64,000 nt of DNA from contig JASKOT010000041.1 in the NCBI GenBank assembly GCA_032158125.1, positions 86,572-150,571 of the forward strand. Direction: 5' to 3'. Both the position numbers and the translations under genes were made by a program. This document shows, piece by piece, positions 1 through 12,742 of the stretch (position 1 is the first letter of the stretch; every line of letters begins with the position of its first letter). Under the pieces are notes generated by a model, which saw only the letters and a list, made by a program, of their open reading frames with translations, made no database searches and had not been told where the DNA came from. This DNA comes from Papiliotrema nemorosa (taxonomy: Eukaryota > Basidiomycota > Tremellomycetes > Tremellales > Rhynchogastremaceae).

Positions 1-13
1 TAATAGCGCGAGT

Positions 14-1614
14 ATGAGTACGCTCGACGAGAAACACCTCAATGGATTCCCTCCTCCCGCTTCGGACGAGGAGGCCATTCGGATCGATCGAGACTGGACT
101 ATCGAGGAGGAACGAGCGGCAAAGAGAAAGTGAGCGGGGAAAGATCGAACAAACGGGCGCAGCTAATGATAGACTGGACTTTATCATCATGCCAATCTTG
201 ACACTCGGTTTCTTCTGCCTGCAATTGGATCGAGGCAACATTGCCAATGCCCTCACGGACAATTTCCTCAAAGATGTCGGCATCGACCAAAATCAATTCA
301 ATGTCGGCCAACAGATGCTTTCCCTCGGTATCGTCTTGTTTGAGATTCCCTCCAATATGATCCTGTACCGGGTCGGTCCCGGCAAATGGCTCACTCTGCA
401 ATTGTTCTTATTCGGCGTCGTCTCGACTTTCCAGGCATTTCAAAAGGGCTATGGACCTTTTATCGCTACAAGGTTCCTCCTTGGCGTCACTGAATCAGGC
501 TTCATCCCTGGCAAGTCTTGCTTGATACGCCATGAGGGGCCATGCTCATCGCAGGCGGTTTATGGACATTGAGCACCTGGTACACCCGATCGGAAACTGC
601 CAAACGAGTCATGTTCTTCTACTTTGGAAACCAATTCGGTCAAGCATCAAGTAAACTCCTCGCTTATGGGATCCTTCACATGCGAGGTGTAGGCGGTAAA
701 ACAGGCTGGTTCTGGTTGTTTGCACTCATGGGAGCCTTCACCATTGCCTCTGGGTTTGTATTCGGGTTTTGTCTGCCCGACTCGTTCAAAAACCCTCGGA
801 GTACCTTTCTCCCTAAAGCCAAATGGTTCACCGAGCGGGAGTTGCATATCCTCCAGTCCAGGGTATTGCTTGATGATCCGATGAAAGGAAAGAAGAAGCA
901 GAGGATCGGTCTGTCATCTTTCAGGAGTGCCGTGAGTCGAAGTTCAAATGTCGCGTAGGGGGGTGCTGATTGCAGTTTACCTATTGGAAACTCTGGATTC
1001 ACCTATTCATCACCCTCTGCAACAATGGTCCTCAACGTGGATTCGACACGTACAGCCCGTCCATCGTCTCTTCGTTTGGGTATGGCAACCTCAAATCCAA
1101 TGCCATGGCATCTGTCGGATTCTTTCTTCAAATCCCCGTATCCTACTGCTTCTCATACGTGTCCGATCATTTTAACCTACGTGGACCGACAGTCATTGCT
1201 GGATTTGCGTGTCATCTATTAGGATACGTCTTCAATCGGATCTTCACCGAGATGAGCAGTAAAGGAGTGCGGTACTTTGGAGTCGTCTGGACTCAAACAT
1301 TTGGCACATTCTCTCATCCGCTCAATATCGCCTGGATGGCCCTTACAGCGAGAGATAGTGAAGAGAGGGCATTGGCCATGGCCATGGTTATCATGGGTGC
1401 CAATACTGCCGGGATCTACGGGGCGCAGATCTTCAGACAAGACGACAAGCCGAAATACCGAAGAGCGTTTGTGATTGGCATCGCGGTGCTTGCGGTGGGT
1501 CTGCTATTGGCTGTGGTGAGATATGTCTCGGATATCGTCGAACGACGAAGGGCTAAGAGGGCGTATGAAGAGGCGTCGGAGCGGTCTGTAGATGTATCAG
1601 AGAATGGTCAATAG
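14..1614 (+). CDS. MFS permease, Dal5/allantoate (ACS) family
   Basis: Predicted plasma-membrane symporter for a small organic anion or vitamin-like solute; substrate unknown. Four exons (14-129, 173-510, 555-931, 976-1614) give 1470 nt, 489 residues. The ATG at 14 is chosen because its exon splices in frame to the first helix; the ATG at 42 reads another frame. Visible family features are a charged N-tail, then LDFIIMPILTLGFF with LDRGNIANAL (the D-R-x-N-I-x-N-A signature of the ACS family), TRFLLGVTESGFIPGG in helix 4, and a late segment MVIMGANTAGIYGAQIF. The second intron (511-554) starts with GC rather than GT; without it the helix-4 motif is broken. The gene is convergent with the next one. 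The family call is firm and the substrate is not. Confidence 0.88.
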
Positions 1615-1746
1615 ACGACACTACGTCCTATATGCAGCTCGAGCATGTCATTCCCAGATGAGCATTGAATTAATTGTATCACTGAATACCAAAACCTGTC
1701 ACTGTGGATAGAGTCTCCTATGATGATCCATATACTGTAACCCGAC

Positions 1747-3235
1747 CTAGACTCTGTCTTCGTCAGAGCGAGAAGAATCGGTCCTCCCATACCCTGCCGT
1801 CTGCTCATAGTCCGTCTGCGCGTACGTCACCGGCTGAGTGGACGACTATCATCAGCCCACAAACCAGAGCGGCGTCATTTCGACTCACCTGCATACTCTC
1901 CTCCAGATCCGCGGAAGGGGTGACGGTAAGTCCCACTTTGTCCCTGATACTTCGACGGGAATTGAGCACTTTGAGCAATGTCGTTTGTGTCAAACCGGTG
2001 ATCAAGCAGAAACCTGTCGGGTTCAGATAGGTGATACACATGCTATCTGCTATGCAGAGGATAAGTGCACTGCGGCTCAGCACAAGCTGGATCGATAGGA
2101 AGAGAGCTTACACGATGGACACTGGTAGTTGGGTCTGCGCGGCCAAGCTAGACACAAGTCAGCGAGCAATCGAGTTGCGTGCGTGGACGAACAGGATGAG
2201 TCGCTTGATCAAGCTGTTTCCTCGTCCTTCTGCCGACTTGTTTCTTCGCTTGTAGAGGAACCACATGGTCGCGAAAGTGATGGCTAGATCGAGTGCGGCT
2301 ATACTCGCTACCTGCTAGGTGAGCTTGTGATCCTGCCGGACCCCTCGGGCTGAGGTCGAGGCGTATGAAACGAACCTCGGCAGAGCATATCCACAGTATG
2401 GTCTAGGACTGTCAGCATAGTCTCCTCATGTCACATCGGAATGTGGGACTCACAGGGGTCATCTTCAGTCCCGCGTTGGGGAAGACCGCGACAGTTGCGG
2501 TGCTCAACCCGGCAACAAGCATCCTGTCATCAGCCGTGATCGTGTCGTCGCGTAAAATACGCAAAGCTCACCATGCGAAACCGAAAGCCGCGAGCAACCA
2601 TCTGCTATTGCCAGACAGCGCGTATAGTCGGTATATGTAAAACACCTCTGAGGACAGAGATGCGATAGACATGAGCGCGAGCGCAACTCTGGGTCTGGAT
2701 TGGTCCAAGAATGGAGCCCATTGTCCAAACTGAACAGCGTATAGTTGAATCGCTCTGACTACTTTGCTAAATTGTAAGCAAAGTTCTGTTGTCCATGCAG
2801 GTTTGTTTCGGGGATAGGAGAGGCCGAGGCGGTACCAAGACCCGGTAGAGGGATGGGGAGTGTCGCTTTCACGGGGGTGAACTTACAGAAGGGTGAAGGC
2901 CGTGCCGACGGATATCATCCATATCTGCGCGTCAATGATAAAATCTCGAAAGACAGTTGCGTTGCTTCGAGGTCGACTCACCACGAGAAACCTGATCGCC
3001 TTGCGGTCCTTGCTCCAACTCCTCTCGCACCATCTGATAAACTGCAGCGTCGCGATAGTCTGCAACATGACACTGAACATTGTTCTGACATGATCAGCGC
3101 GTCTTTCCCAAACATTTGCACTCACCCGACGAGAGTGGAAATGATCCCCTGTCTCCGATTGTAGAACAGCGCCTTAGAGATCTGTTCCAGAGGGATATCC
3201 GGGATCTCATATGTGCCCCAACAAGCGCCCGTCAT
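1747..3235 (-). CDS. Seven-helix membrane protein, DUF6534-like
   Basis: No enzymatic role is known for this family, which is common in basidiomycetes and has about seven transmembrane helices. The model splices about nine exons with GTGAGT/GTAAGT donors into roughly 330 residues starting MTGACWGTYEIP. Visible segments include a helix ending IRWCERSWSKDRKA, a helix SIASLSSEVFYIYRLYALSG (typical of the family, equivalent to the F-x-R-x-W-x-L-S-G region), helix VASIAALDLAITFATMWFLY, a loop SLIKRLILF, and the diagnostic segment LLKVLNSRRSIRDK before a hydrophilic acidic/Ser-rich tail ending DEDRV. Frame is maintained through every proposed intron, which supports an intact gene. The start ATG is preceded by CTGACTGACA; an additional upstream exon cannot be excluded. 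Function is unknown. Confidence 0.72.
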
Positions 3236-4673
3236 TGTCAGTCAGCGGTGATGATTGTGAGGGTGGGTTTCAGGTGGGGTCTGATCTGCGGGAATGGAGG
3301 GGATGAAGGTATGCATTCGCGCTAGTTGAGCTCGTGCCTTATGTACCCCCATGTTGTGTCCACGAGGGGGTACCAAATACTCCGCCATGCCAAATTGACA
3401 CTTGTCTGTCACCTGTCAAGGTTTGCGATGGTTCGTAAAGATCGGTGGCTTGTGCGTGTCGAGGGCTTGACAGGAAGTAAAAGAAGAGTGCGAGGGTTTA
3501 AAAGTAGCAGCATTGACAGAGGACCCCCCCCCCCCCCTATGGATCAAGCTTCTACGTCCTGGAGGCGGACGCTTGTGGCGTTCGTTCCGGTGTTCGACCT
3601 TATCTCTCATACAGAGTCACTCTGCAGCAGAGTGACCAAGCGGATCGATTTCGTGATTCCGAAATGGCACGTTGACTGGGGAACCGAATAGCCATCCCGC
3701 ACGCCGTATCTACCGGAGTCACATCGCTGCCGCTCTTTCCTTTTCAGCGAGGTAGTCACCCACGCACCATGTATTTCTGATCATGTACGACTCGTGGCTG
3801 CGTTCAGGGGACTATCGGGTCCAGATCCAGATTTGGATGCTCTATAAAGTTTCGACCTGCCCGGGGCTCGAGCTGGTTGTGACTTTCACCACGATGGACT
3901 CGTCTCTCCTGATAACAACAAGCCGATCCGCGCGTCTAGTCACCTTGTACCTTGTTCACGTGTCGGCATCATCGAGTACGACTCATGCAGAGGGGAGGCA
4001 AGAGCTGTAGAAGCCAAGCTGTCGGATCTCACGAACGCCATCAATCTCTCAACGTGCTCACAGAAAGGCGAATCCCCGATCTGTCTCGTCATCCAATGGC
4101 AGTGCCAAGTCGTGTTGATACGATACTGCTCGACAAGCGTTTGTCAAAAGGGCAACCTTAAAAATTTATCTTCTATGGAACGCTCAAAGAGGGACATCAG
4201 GCTGTCGGTGGTATGAAAAGGCTTATCGCCCCGTCTGGAGCGTCCGTCCAATGAAGAATTCCTGAGCCAATATGCCCGTAAGCATGCAGCCATAGGTCAC
4301 AGCCGGCTGTATGCAGACTCTGATATCTCTTCTGAACGGCTTGTGCTGCATGGGACCGCGGAACTGACCTCTTTGGGTCAGGTTGGCTTGGCTGTATAGA
4401 GAGCGGAACGATAGTTCGCCGGGGGGTCTTCACGAATGCATCTTCTTGGTCAAACAACTTTTCAGGTAGATCCATCCATTTGTCGCCTGTGATACTTCGA
4501 GCCAAATAGTGAGGGCCTACAGAGTGTCGTCTTCTGATCTCAGCATGAGGTGAAGTGGTAAAATGGACAGTATGAGATCTATGACCCTCAAATTACGCCG
4601 ATCTTTGTCGACGACTTTTTCGACCCCCCTCTCATAGTCATATCGTTCCGCCCAGCTAGCGGTCCTGCGCATC
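3236..4673. other. Intergenic region, no gene recognised
   Basis: About 1.4 kb between divergently transcribed genes. It holds a poly-C run near 3530 and scattered short open frames on both strands with no recognisable motif or splice-consistent extension. The last 100 bases are the likely promoter of the Smr gene. I see no tRNA. Confidence 0.5.
3524..3537. repeat. Poly-C homopolymer tract (14 C)
   Basis: Uninterrupted run of 14 C residues following an A/G-rich stretch. It may act as a nucleosome-disfavouring promoter element, or it may be a slippage-prone site whose length is a sequencing uncertainty. Confidence 0.9.
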
Positions 4674-6033
4674 ATGTCGAACGCGAACGTGCTCATTCGG
4701 ATCGTTCAGTCCCTGTTGAATGCGTTCTGCGGTGGATCGTCCAATCAGCATAACAATCAACAACAGCAATACGGGCAATATCCAGGTCAACAACCACCGC
4801 AACAGCAGTATCAACAACAACAACAGGCTTATCCACCTCAGAACAATCAATGGCAGCAGCAGTCTCAGCAGTATCCTCCCCAACAACACCAACAACAATC
4901 ATGGTCGCAAGTCGCGGGTGCGGGTGGGGCCTCACCGCATCAACAGAACAACCACGGTAAACAACATCACGGCAAACCGCACCACAACAACAACAACAAT
5001 AACCATAGCAACTACAACAACAACAATCAGTCGAACGGGTATCAATCTCATGGAGGATTTTCGTCGGGATATGGGGGATTACCAGCGGGTGGGATTTTGG
5101 GCCCTCACGCCCCGCAACATCAGGTGAGTCACCCCGGGACTTCGCCCATTTGTCACTTTCTCAAGTCTCTTCTGGGTGCTATGCAGGGCTTAGGACATCC
5201 TTGCTTATGGCATAGAATCAAGAGCAGATCAACGCTACGAATGAGAGGTACCAACAACTCCGGTCGCAGGCAAGACATGAAGGAGATGAAGCTCACAAGT
5301 GAGCTATCCGCCGGTTGAAGTCTAGAGATGTGCTGAGTTTAGATGTTTCGCTGCTTCTCAAGATGCCTACAAGTCGGTGCTGCTTAGGGGTAGTAGGATG
5401 AGAAGGCTGATGATCAGGAGCGGCGATGGAGGTCGAGCGCATGATCTGTCGCAACAAGGCAAGAACCATCAAAAGCGACAAGACGACCTAGACGACGAGG
5501 CTGCATCTTGGATCTTCAACGGTGAGAAATGATCAACGTGGATCGAGTGTGCGCTGATGATGTAGAGAACAACAAACAATCCCCAGTCGGGACTATAGAT
5601 CTACATGGGTTATACGTCAAAGAGGCCATAGAGAGGACCGAGGCTGCCATTGCGGAAGGACAGAGATCGGGTCAAGGAGAATTGAGGGTCATCGTTGGAA
5701 AGGGGATACATTCGCAGGGACACGTCGCAAAGATCAAGCCGGCCGTGCAGGATTTGATGCAAAAGTGAGTACAACCCTACCCGATCGTACCTATTCAACC
5801 CATACTTCCAACTGCCACGTTGACCGACTTTCCTCCATTAACGAGCTGTGGCCCTTCAGCTATATGGAGATACTGATTGCAGGTACAACCTCTCTGCGCA
5901 TATCGACCCTAGCAATACTGGAGTCTTGATTGTCGACCTGGATGGAAGAGAGAACAATGGCAGGACCCGAGACGCCGGCGGGCTGGTCGATGAGATGGAT
6001 AGGAATCAAGGCGGTGACTGTGTGATCATGTAG
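4674..6033 (+). CDS. DUF1771 + Smr domain protein with Q/N-rich N-terminus
   Basis: Smr domains bind or nick nucleic acid, and fungal members with DUF1771 are linked to RNA quality control. Six exons (4674-5123, 5216-5298, 5343-5372, 5418-5521, 5566-5764, 5883-6033) sum to 1017 nt, 338 residues. Residues 1-23 form a hydrophobic start, about 24-150 are low-complexity Gln/Asn/His/Pro/Gly, about 151-225 are DUF1771 (NERYQQLRSQARHEGDEAHK, then DAYKSGDGGRAHDLSQQGK), and about 230-300 are Smr with DLHGLYVKEA and the LRVIVGKGIHS loop carrying the G-x-G-x-H-S signature. The tail ends in acidic residues. The third intron uses a GTCGGT donor, the only choice restoring AYKSGDGG. Domain identification is firm; any nuclease activity is inferred. 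Confidence 0.9.
4741..5035 (+). repeat. CAA/CAG/AAC-rich low-complexity coding tract
   Basis: Trinucleotide-like tract dominated by CAA, CAG and AAC codons encoding Gln, Asn and His runs inside the Smr gene. The reverse strand is correspondingly free of stops, producing spurious open frames rich in Leu and Val. Confidence 0.85.
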
Positions 6034-7236
6034 AGCACAGAGAAAATTTTGGATACCTTGGAATATTGTCAATGACGGGTTCCGATGTGCGGCTCCATAC
6101 GATGCAAACAAGAGCTAGAACTAGGAGCGATCCATGACGAATATGACACCAGCGACCACAGGGCTGATGCTAGACAGATGAGCGTATAACCCGATCACTA
6201 TCTCCTAAATAATCTCACGCCCGGTACAGACCACGCAGTGGAGTCCATCCCCCTCGATATGAACTCAGGGGTGATGATGAAGTGTTGTTTGCGGCATCTG
6301 TCAGGGACCCATGGCAGCAAGTGCGGCAATAGCCTGGGGAGAAGTAGGGGACAGTAGTGGTGTGGCGCAAGCGAGGTGTGGAGGGGGGTGTCCTGCAAGA
6401 CGACGTGGGTGAGAACTGCTGTTTAGAGAGCATCGGGTAAAGGCGGACGACATGTGAATAAGTGAAGTTTTCACCGTGCATCTTTTCTCGATCACAGGGT
6501 ATGTTTTGGAACCCCGAGAATGGAAACACTACTGCCACGCCCTCTCTCTGACGATTCCAAGCTCTAGGATGTCACCTGAAGTGAACGAGGTCAAGGAGGG
6601 GATTTGTTGGCAGGTGAAGGATTTCCGGGGGTCGGGAAAATGGTCCTTCTATGGCGGACACGCCTGACACCTCGCTCACCACCACCGGAACTCTTTCAAG
6701 TAGCAATCTGTAGCTGCAGTATATACGATGAATGGCATGCCATCAGACTGGCTGCAGTCCCATGCATGCATAGGAAATCGCTACATGGCACAGAGACGGG
6801 GCAAAATGTATGGGTAGGAGGGGGGGAATATTCCCGAAAGTGGCAATTTTTACATGTGATGGCATCAGGTGGCTTCCCCCTCCCTTCCTTCCTTTCCCCT
6901 TCGCCTCTCTTTCCTTCTTCATCCCCCCTACTACCTCTCATCTCCATCTACCACACATCCCATGCTCGCTCTAAAGTAGCTACCCTTCTTGAACAGCTAC
7001 ATAAGAGGTCTACTTCTCTCTCCTCGTCATACAGTCGAAAGCTGCGACGAAATCATCCGCAGAACACGACGACAATCCGCAGATCCTACGGCTTTGTCAT
7101 CACTCATCTAGACTGTACACCCCTTGTTCGACTCTATACACCTACCTGCTGCTCAACCGGACATCTACATAGAGGTCTCGGTCGACCACTGCTCACTAGT
7201 CTCTGAACCTCTCAGTGATCGTCGATCTCACCCATC
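6034..7236. other. Intergenic region and long 5' leader of the REG1-like gene
   Basis: About 1.2 kb between tandem genes. From about 6880 to 7230 the sequence becomes strongly pyrimidine-rich (C/T runs), as in promoters and 5' leaders of basidiomycete yeasts. No coding region is recognised. Confidence 0.5.
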
Positions 7237-10109
7237 ATGGCGCAGATCATCCCTCCAATCGTATGTCTCTCCGCCCTATACCCTTTACGCACCGTAACAC
7301 TCCTCGTACACCTTTCTAACCATACAGACCTCGCTCCCGATCGACTCTCTTGCCGCACCATCAGCCGAAGATATTCAAGATAGACTCCCCTCCATCTGCG
7401 TAGACTACCTCTCTCACGATTGGTCCGAAGAGGATGTTTGGGCATCATGGAGGTCCATGACGAGGCACAAGCATGAAATCGCCAATGGTGTCAGGCTGGA
7501 GAATGCCAGTTGGAGAACGTGGAACAAACAACGGAACAAGCTGAAAACCATCTCGCCAGAGACGTTGAACTGGTGAGTGCGGTTCCCTGCGCAAGGGTTC
7601 CCGCATATATCGGTGGTACCCTGTACACTGCATTGTGGCCCTTTGCTTTCCACATCTTAACACCATACCTTGAATCGCTCGGAGAGGTGCTGACGACCAG
7701 GCTGAAAGATTCCGATGTCACCTGGCTATATGGTCCGCTCCACACGGCCCAGGTTGAACCCGTTCGCCCTCTCAAAGTGGCCACGGCAGACGAACGACTC
7801 GGTATCGATCTCCCAGCTAGCCCCAAGGTCAAACCGGGTGGACTGAAAAAATCCAACTCGATGCGAGCGCCGTCCAAACCGATCCTCAAACACCGTACAT
7901 TGTCAGAAATGCTCACCATTCCCAACCCTTCTTCCCCGGTTCTAGAAGCATCGAGGTATGACGACGACGATTCCAGCTCGGACAGTCATGGTGGCACTGC
8001 GCGACCGCCATTGATCCAGACAAAGTCGGATACCAACATCGCCAACAGTCGGACTGCGGCTGTTCGGTATAGGAGTCCACCGAGAATGCCCATTTCAGGC
8101 AAAGTGTCTCCCAATGCCACGGTCCCGACGACCACACCTGCAGGTGAAAAGACCGCCAATGCGGAAAAGGAAAAACGTCACATCTCGTTCAACACATTTG
8201 TCGAGCAATGTGTCGCGCTCAGTGAACCCGAATTACCGGCTCAGGAGAGTGACTCTGATGACGACATGCTGGAGATCAGAAGCAATTCGTCCCGTTCATC
8301 GAGAGGATCTAGACCTTCCTTGTCGCGGAACTCGTCCACCGGATCTGGGTCCAGCGAACATTTGACCATTGCCAAGATCGCCCCTACCATGTTGAAGACA
8401 AACGGTACATTCGTCTCGTCCCATCTCCCTCAGATGGTGTATGCGCCACCGCCAGAGTACCAATCGCCCCGCGAAGAACAACCTACGAGTGCCAACTTTG
8501 ACTTCCCTTCGCCTCAGGTGCAAAAGAGGGATCGATGGGCAGGTGACGACGACGACGAGTATGGTAGTGTCGGCTACGACTATTTCGGTGGTCCCAATTT
8601 GGGAGGCACGCAACAGCAGAATCAAGCCGCTCCTTCGCACGTGGGCGCATCATATGGTCGGTCGTCGGCTCCTACCGTTAATCAAGCACCTGCCCAGCCC
8701 AAATGGCGACAACCTTCATCCTCGACCAACTCTTCCGAGCCGTCGTCTGTCTCTTCGTCTAGCTCGGCATCGCTGAACAACGTTTCCTCTCCCCCTGTGC
8801 CATCTCGAGGTATCCTAAAAGTTCGTCCACCTGGGTCCACACCTCCCGAGCCGGCTTCTCCACCTCAATCATCGTATTTCAACTATAATCCCTCACCTGC
8901 GACTGGTATTGGTGGAATGAGAGGATCGTACGAGTATCCCAACACTCTGGACGAGAGCCATCGATCGCCTTTGCAATCTCCCGGTACCGAGGAGACTCGT
9001 GGTCGTTCCGCTCAACGGTATCCCGGCGCATCAGCATACGACCGCTCCGCATCAAGAGGAACATCCACCAGCTCCACCTCGCCCGGCTCTGTGCGTACAC
9101 CTCCTATCGACACGACGGGCTCTCGTCGGTCAGTCGCGTCGCCCGGTGCTGGCAGTGTGCAATCTCCACCGATACCGTACCAAGCGCACGTCCAAGCTGC
9201 TGCTCCTGTGGGTCTCAACAACCCGGCATATTCTGCTCAGCAAAGCAACAACGCGCCAAGCATGGATGTTGATGAACCTTACCAGCCGGAGCGAAGCAAC
9301 ACCCCTACTCCTCATTCTTCTCCCCAGGTGCGTCGGAACGGCCCTCCCACGTCAAGTGTCCTCTAACTGACCACAGGCTTAACCTTGCGACTCCTGACCA
9401 TCTCACAATGTATCTCTCATCTCTTATTTAAACTTCATCTCGACAGATCTCCTTCCGACCGTTACAAGATACCTCTCCCGCTTCCCTCCCTCATGTCTCC
9501 TCTCGACCACCTCAACCTCGACAATCCTCTTCTCAGACATCCTCTTCCACGCTTCGCTCTGCCCAATCATCCACCGCCAGCGCTTCACAATCCTCCATGC
9601 TCTCCCCCGAACTACCCAAGGCCGACCCGCCTAGAGTCGTCTCACCCATCGATCCTTCCTCCGCCTCTGCCGCCTTGCACTCGGTAGCGTCGACTCAAGC
9701 TGGCGGGGCGGGAGGTCAAGGTGGACGACCTACAACTGCATTGACGGGAGCAATCACTCATCCCACATTAAGTCAACCGCCAATGGAGGATGAGGCGGAG
9801 GGCGAAGGGGAAGACCTGGAAGTGGCCGATGGGAGCAGTATCATGGGACGTGCGGCGAATATTGCCAATACGGCGAGAGATCTCATTGGTCAATTTTGGT
9901 ACGGCAATGAGCAACCCGCGGGTCAGGGAGGTCAGGCAGGTCAGGGTCAGGCGGGAGGTCAAGGTGGTGGTGGGTCGGGTTTTAGGGGGATATCCCTAGG
10001 CGCGGCACTGGGAGGTGGAGTAGGAGGACAAAACCAGACGGGCGCTGCGAATAGTTTGACGAGGACGTGGAGTGGGGGAAGACATAAGAGGGGTTCGTCG
10101 TTTGGGTAG
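7237..10109 (+). CDS. REG1-like PP1 regulatory subunit (DUF1752 domain)
   Basis: The yeast Reg1/Reg2 family targets the Glc7 PP1 phosphatase to Snf1 and Mig1 for glucose repression. Four exons (7237-7260, 7328-7572, 7701-9327, 9447-10109) give 2559 nt, 852 residues. Near the N-terminus is the family box: VDYLSHDWSEEDVWASWR, then LENASWRTWNKQRNKLKT and SPETLNWLKDSDVTWLYGPL, the last spliced through an intron in NW|LK. The rest is Ser/Pro-rich and disordered with basic-serine clusters, a KRHISFNTFVEQC segment that fits an R/K-x-V/I-x-F PP1-docking motif (HISF), several GILKV-type patches and a Gly/Gln-rich end. The 8-codon first exon begins MAQIIPPI. Family assignment is firm, and a role in carbon-source signalling is inferred from yeast. 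Confidence 0.88.
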
Positions 10110-10413
10110 GCATTTGTCGGAGCGAAGGGAGGCCAAGCACGGAGAGGGAAGGAAAGATGTGCATATTCGTCGTGAAAGATGAGCTTGGCATGGATTATTG
10201 ATACCTTGATGGGGATTAGGGGTGCTGAGAGACATCATATAGTGTATTACTTTCTATTGAAAGACCACACACGGTCAAGCGATGAATCATTGAACGCATT
10301 GAAGTTTTAGAGTGTTCGAATGCAATACCTCGTTCGTACGTGTATACATGATGGAATCTGACTGGCTCGACTGAATCTCACCCTCGGGTGACCTATCATC
10401 TACGCTGGAGGAT

Positions 10414-12742
10414 CTAGTCTGCACGCAAAAGGGCCGTCCTGACGTGTCCCGCACCGCCTCTGTTGGCTCTCGCAAACCAAGGCACAAGCGTCAACCCTTC
10501 CTCCACCTTTGTCCATTTTCTCGCTGGGAATTTGGTGCTCACAGCGTAATAAGATGGCCGTTGGTCCAACTTGTCCATCACAAACACCCGATCCGACGCT
10601 TTCAAGCCCAACATGGGAATGCCTTCAATGTCGAGGGGGGATGTGTGGAATTCGGTGGTAGAAGTTATACCTACTCCTTCGAAATGTTTGTGCGATTTGT
10701 CGAGGGTGGGGTTATCGTACGACTCGGCAGTGTAGACTATAGGACCACGAGAGACGGTCAATGTGTCTTGGCCTGTCAAAGGGTGAGAGGCGAGTAGTCG
10801 GACAGGAAGGTCGAATGTCATGTCGATTGTACCTGACTTGTCTATTGTGGTCACTGCGAAGCCAGACTCGTGGATAGAGTGAGAAGTGGAGATTTGGATA
10901 TTCTCGGCGTAATCTGGTCGAGGGAGACGAACGGTCCATGTCCATCCCGACCCCGCGGACAGGTCAAGAGTCACCTGTCCCTCCCATGGCATCTCGGTGG
11001 ACAACTTTGCAGTGGCCGTAGAACCGTCTGGGAGGTGGATGCTTCGTGAGGCAGTGACAAAGAGGTATACGTCGAGATGGATCGTCTTGTTCGACTCGTC
11101 AATGTTCACCGACCAAGTGTATCCGCCCAACATTCCCAGCGTCCTCGAGAGGTTGGGCGGGCAACAGCACACTGCCATCAGCATCAGTCAAATGTAGATG
11201 CAGAGGGTGCTTACCCTCGAACCAGTCATTCCTCGTAGCCACCTCGTCGCCCCATGTCGCATGTTTGTTGGCGTAGGAGAACTGTTTCCCATTCAAACTC
11301 CCACCCCCCAACACCGCATTGAGGAGACACAACTCCATCGTATCCCTCACTTGCGAGTTGAGTCCCCAAGACAAAACCCGCTCAGAAGTCATCATACATG
11401 CGATACTGGCGCATGTCTCCGCATAACAACCCCCTTCACCTGTACTCTGGGGCAGACGATATTTGGCGGGGTGGAACCCTTCGAATCGAGGTTCAGAACC
11501 TATCCCTCCCGTCGCGTACATTTTGTGATTGATACAGTCGGACAAGAGCCGTTGAGCATCTGAGAGGAAATCACCACCGAGATCAGCAGCCGCAGTGGTG
11601 AGGTATAAAGCTCGAACAGAGTGACCTAGGATGTTGTCTTGGTCATGCAGGGGTAGATGCGCTTGGTGGTAGCTGCTATGAGCTTTCTCATCCGACATGA
11701 GGTGAGAAAGGGGACTCACTCTACGCCTTCGATCGAGTCCATGGTATGGGGGACAATGTAGTCGTCTCGCTTCTTCGCCTCGTGGACAAAGAACGACTCG
11801 TCATTCTGGTCCGCCCTTTTGACCCCTCGCTCAGATAAGAGGTACTCTCCAAATTCCAAATGGTTGGGATCTTTGGTCAAGGAATAGAGCCGTAACACTG
11901 CGAGCTCGAATTCTGGGTGTCCGGGATAAGCGTGCAATTGATTCGAGTCTGGTCCGAGAGCTTTGGCGAAACATTCCACATTGCGTATCATGACGTCTAG
12001 GAATTGTCTCGAGTGGGTATAGTGATAATGCGCCAGAGCAGCTTCCAACAGGTGTCCCGCGTTGTCTAGACGTGAGCGGCATCACAAGAGAGATGGATCC
12101 CCAGGAGGGGACTCACACATCTCGTGCATGTCCCGGAAATTCTGGAAGCGACCTTCAGGATCCACGACTGTAAAGTAGATGTTGAGGTATCCATCAGGTT
12201 GTTGAGCCTTTTCGATCATATCCACCAACTCTTGCACGCTCGCTTCGAACTCCGCCTTGTGGGCACAGTCATGGCCTTCCGATCCGAGAAAATAACACAC
12301 CGCTTCGATCCTGGCATTAGGGAAGTCGATTGGAAAAGAAGAAAGGATGGAGGAAATCCAAAAGGAGAGATATCACAAGGTCGACTCACCATTTCCCCAC
12401 ATCCGATTCCCAGAACAACGAGGGTGGAATCCCATCTTGTCTCGTCCGAGCACCTTTGAGGCGTCGGACATCGTACGCAGGGTGCCAGTTCAACTTGAAA
12501 GCGTCATAACTCCCTTGCTGCTTCAACTGCTCCAATTGCGTCTTGAGCACCTTGTCGGCGTAGATGGCTCGAATTTTCCCGTAAAACCCAGTGGGATCAA
12601 CCGTGGTCTCAGAGTGGGAAGTTTGCGGGTGGGCACGGGTGTGGTGCTCAGAGTGGCCGTTCATATGAGAATGACCGTTGGTGTGAGAGTGACCATTGAC
12701 GCCATTACCGTTGGCGTGGCCATTGGAGGTTGAAAGGGTCAT
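10414..12742 (-). CDS. GH127-type beta-L-arabinofuranosidase (DUF1680)
   Basis: Predicted to release terminal beta-L-arabinofuranose from glycans. Five exons splice in frame. The N-terminus is His/Asn/Gly-rich (repeats of GHSHTN/GHSHMN), followed by the (alpha/alpha)6-barrel domain: AQQPDGYLNIYF, YNAGHLLEAALAH, GGIGSEPRFEGF, YAETC and CCCPPN. In the characterised Bifidobacterium enzyme the zinc site uses Glu and Cys of the Y-x-E-T-C motif and the double Cys before P-P-N, with the second-motif Cys as nucleophile and a Glu upstream of Y-x-E as partner; all have counterparts here. There is no signal peptide, so a cytosolic location is likely. It is head-to-head with a sugar transporter across 1.08 kb. 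Related GH families share the fold, so the exact linkage is not certain. Confidence 0.85.

Noticed and set aside
4656..4898. Leu-rich minus-strand open frame opposite the Smr gene
   Set aside because: It is the reverse complement of the CAA/CAG/AAC tract, which automatically lacks stops and reads as Leu/Val.
8999..9370. Alternative-frame open stretches inside the REG1-like gene
   Set aside because: They are shadows of a Ser/Pro/Thr-rich coding region; the main frame carries the conserved box and splices correctly.
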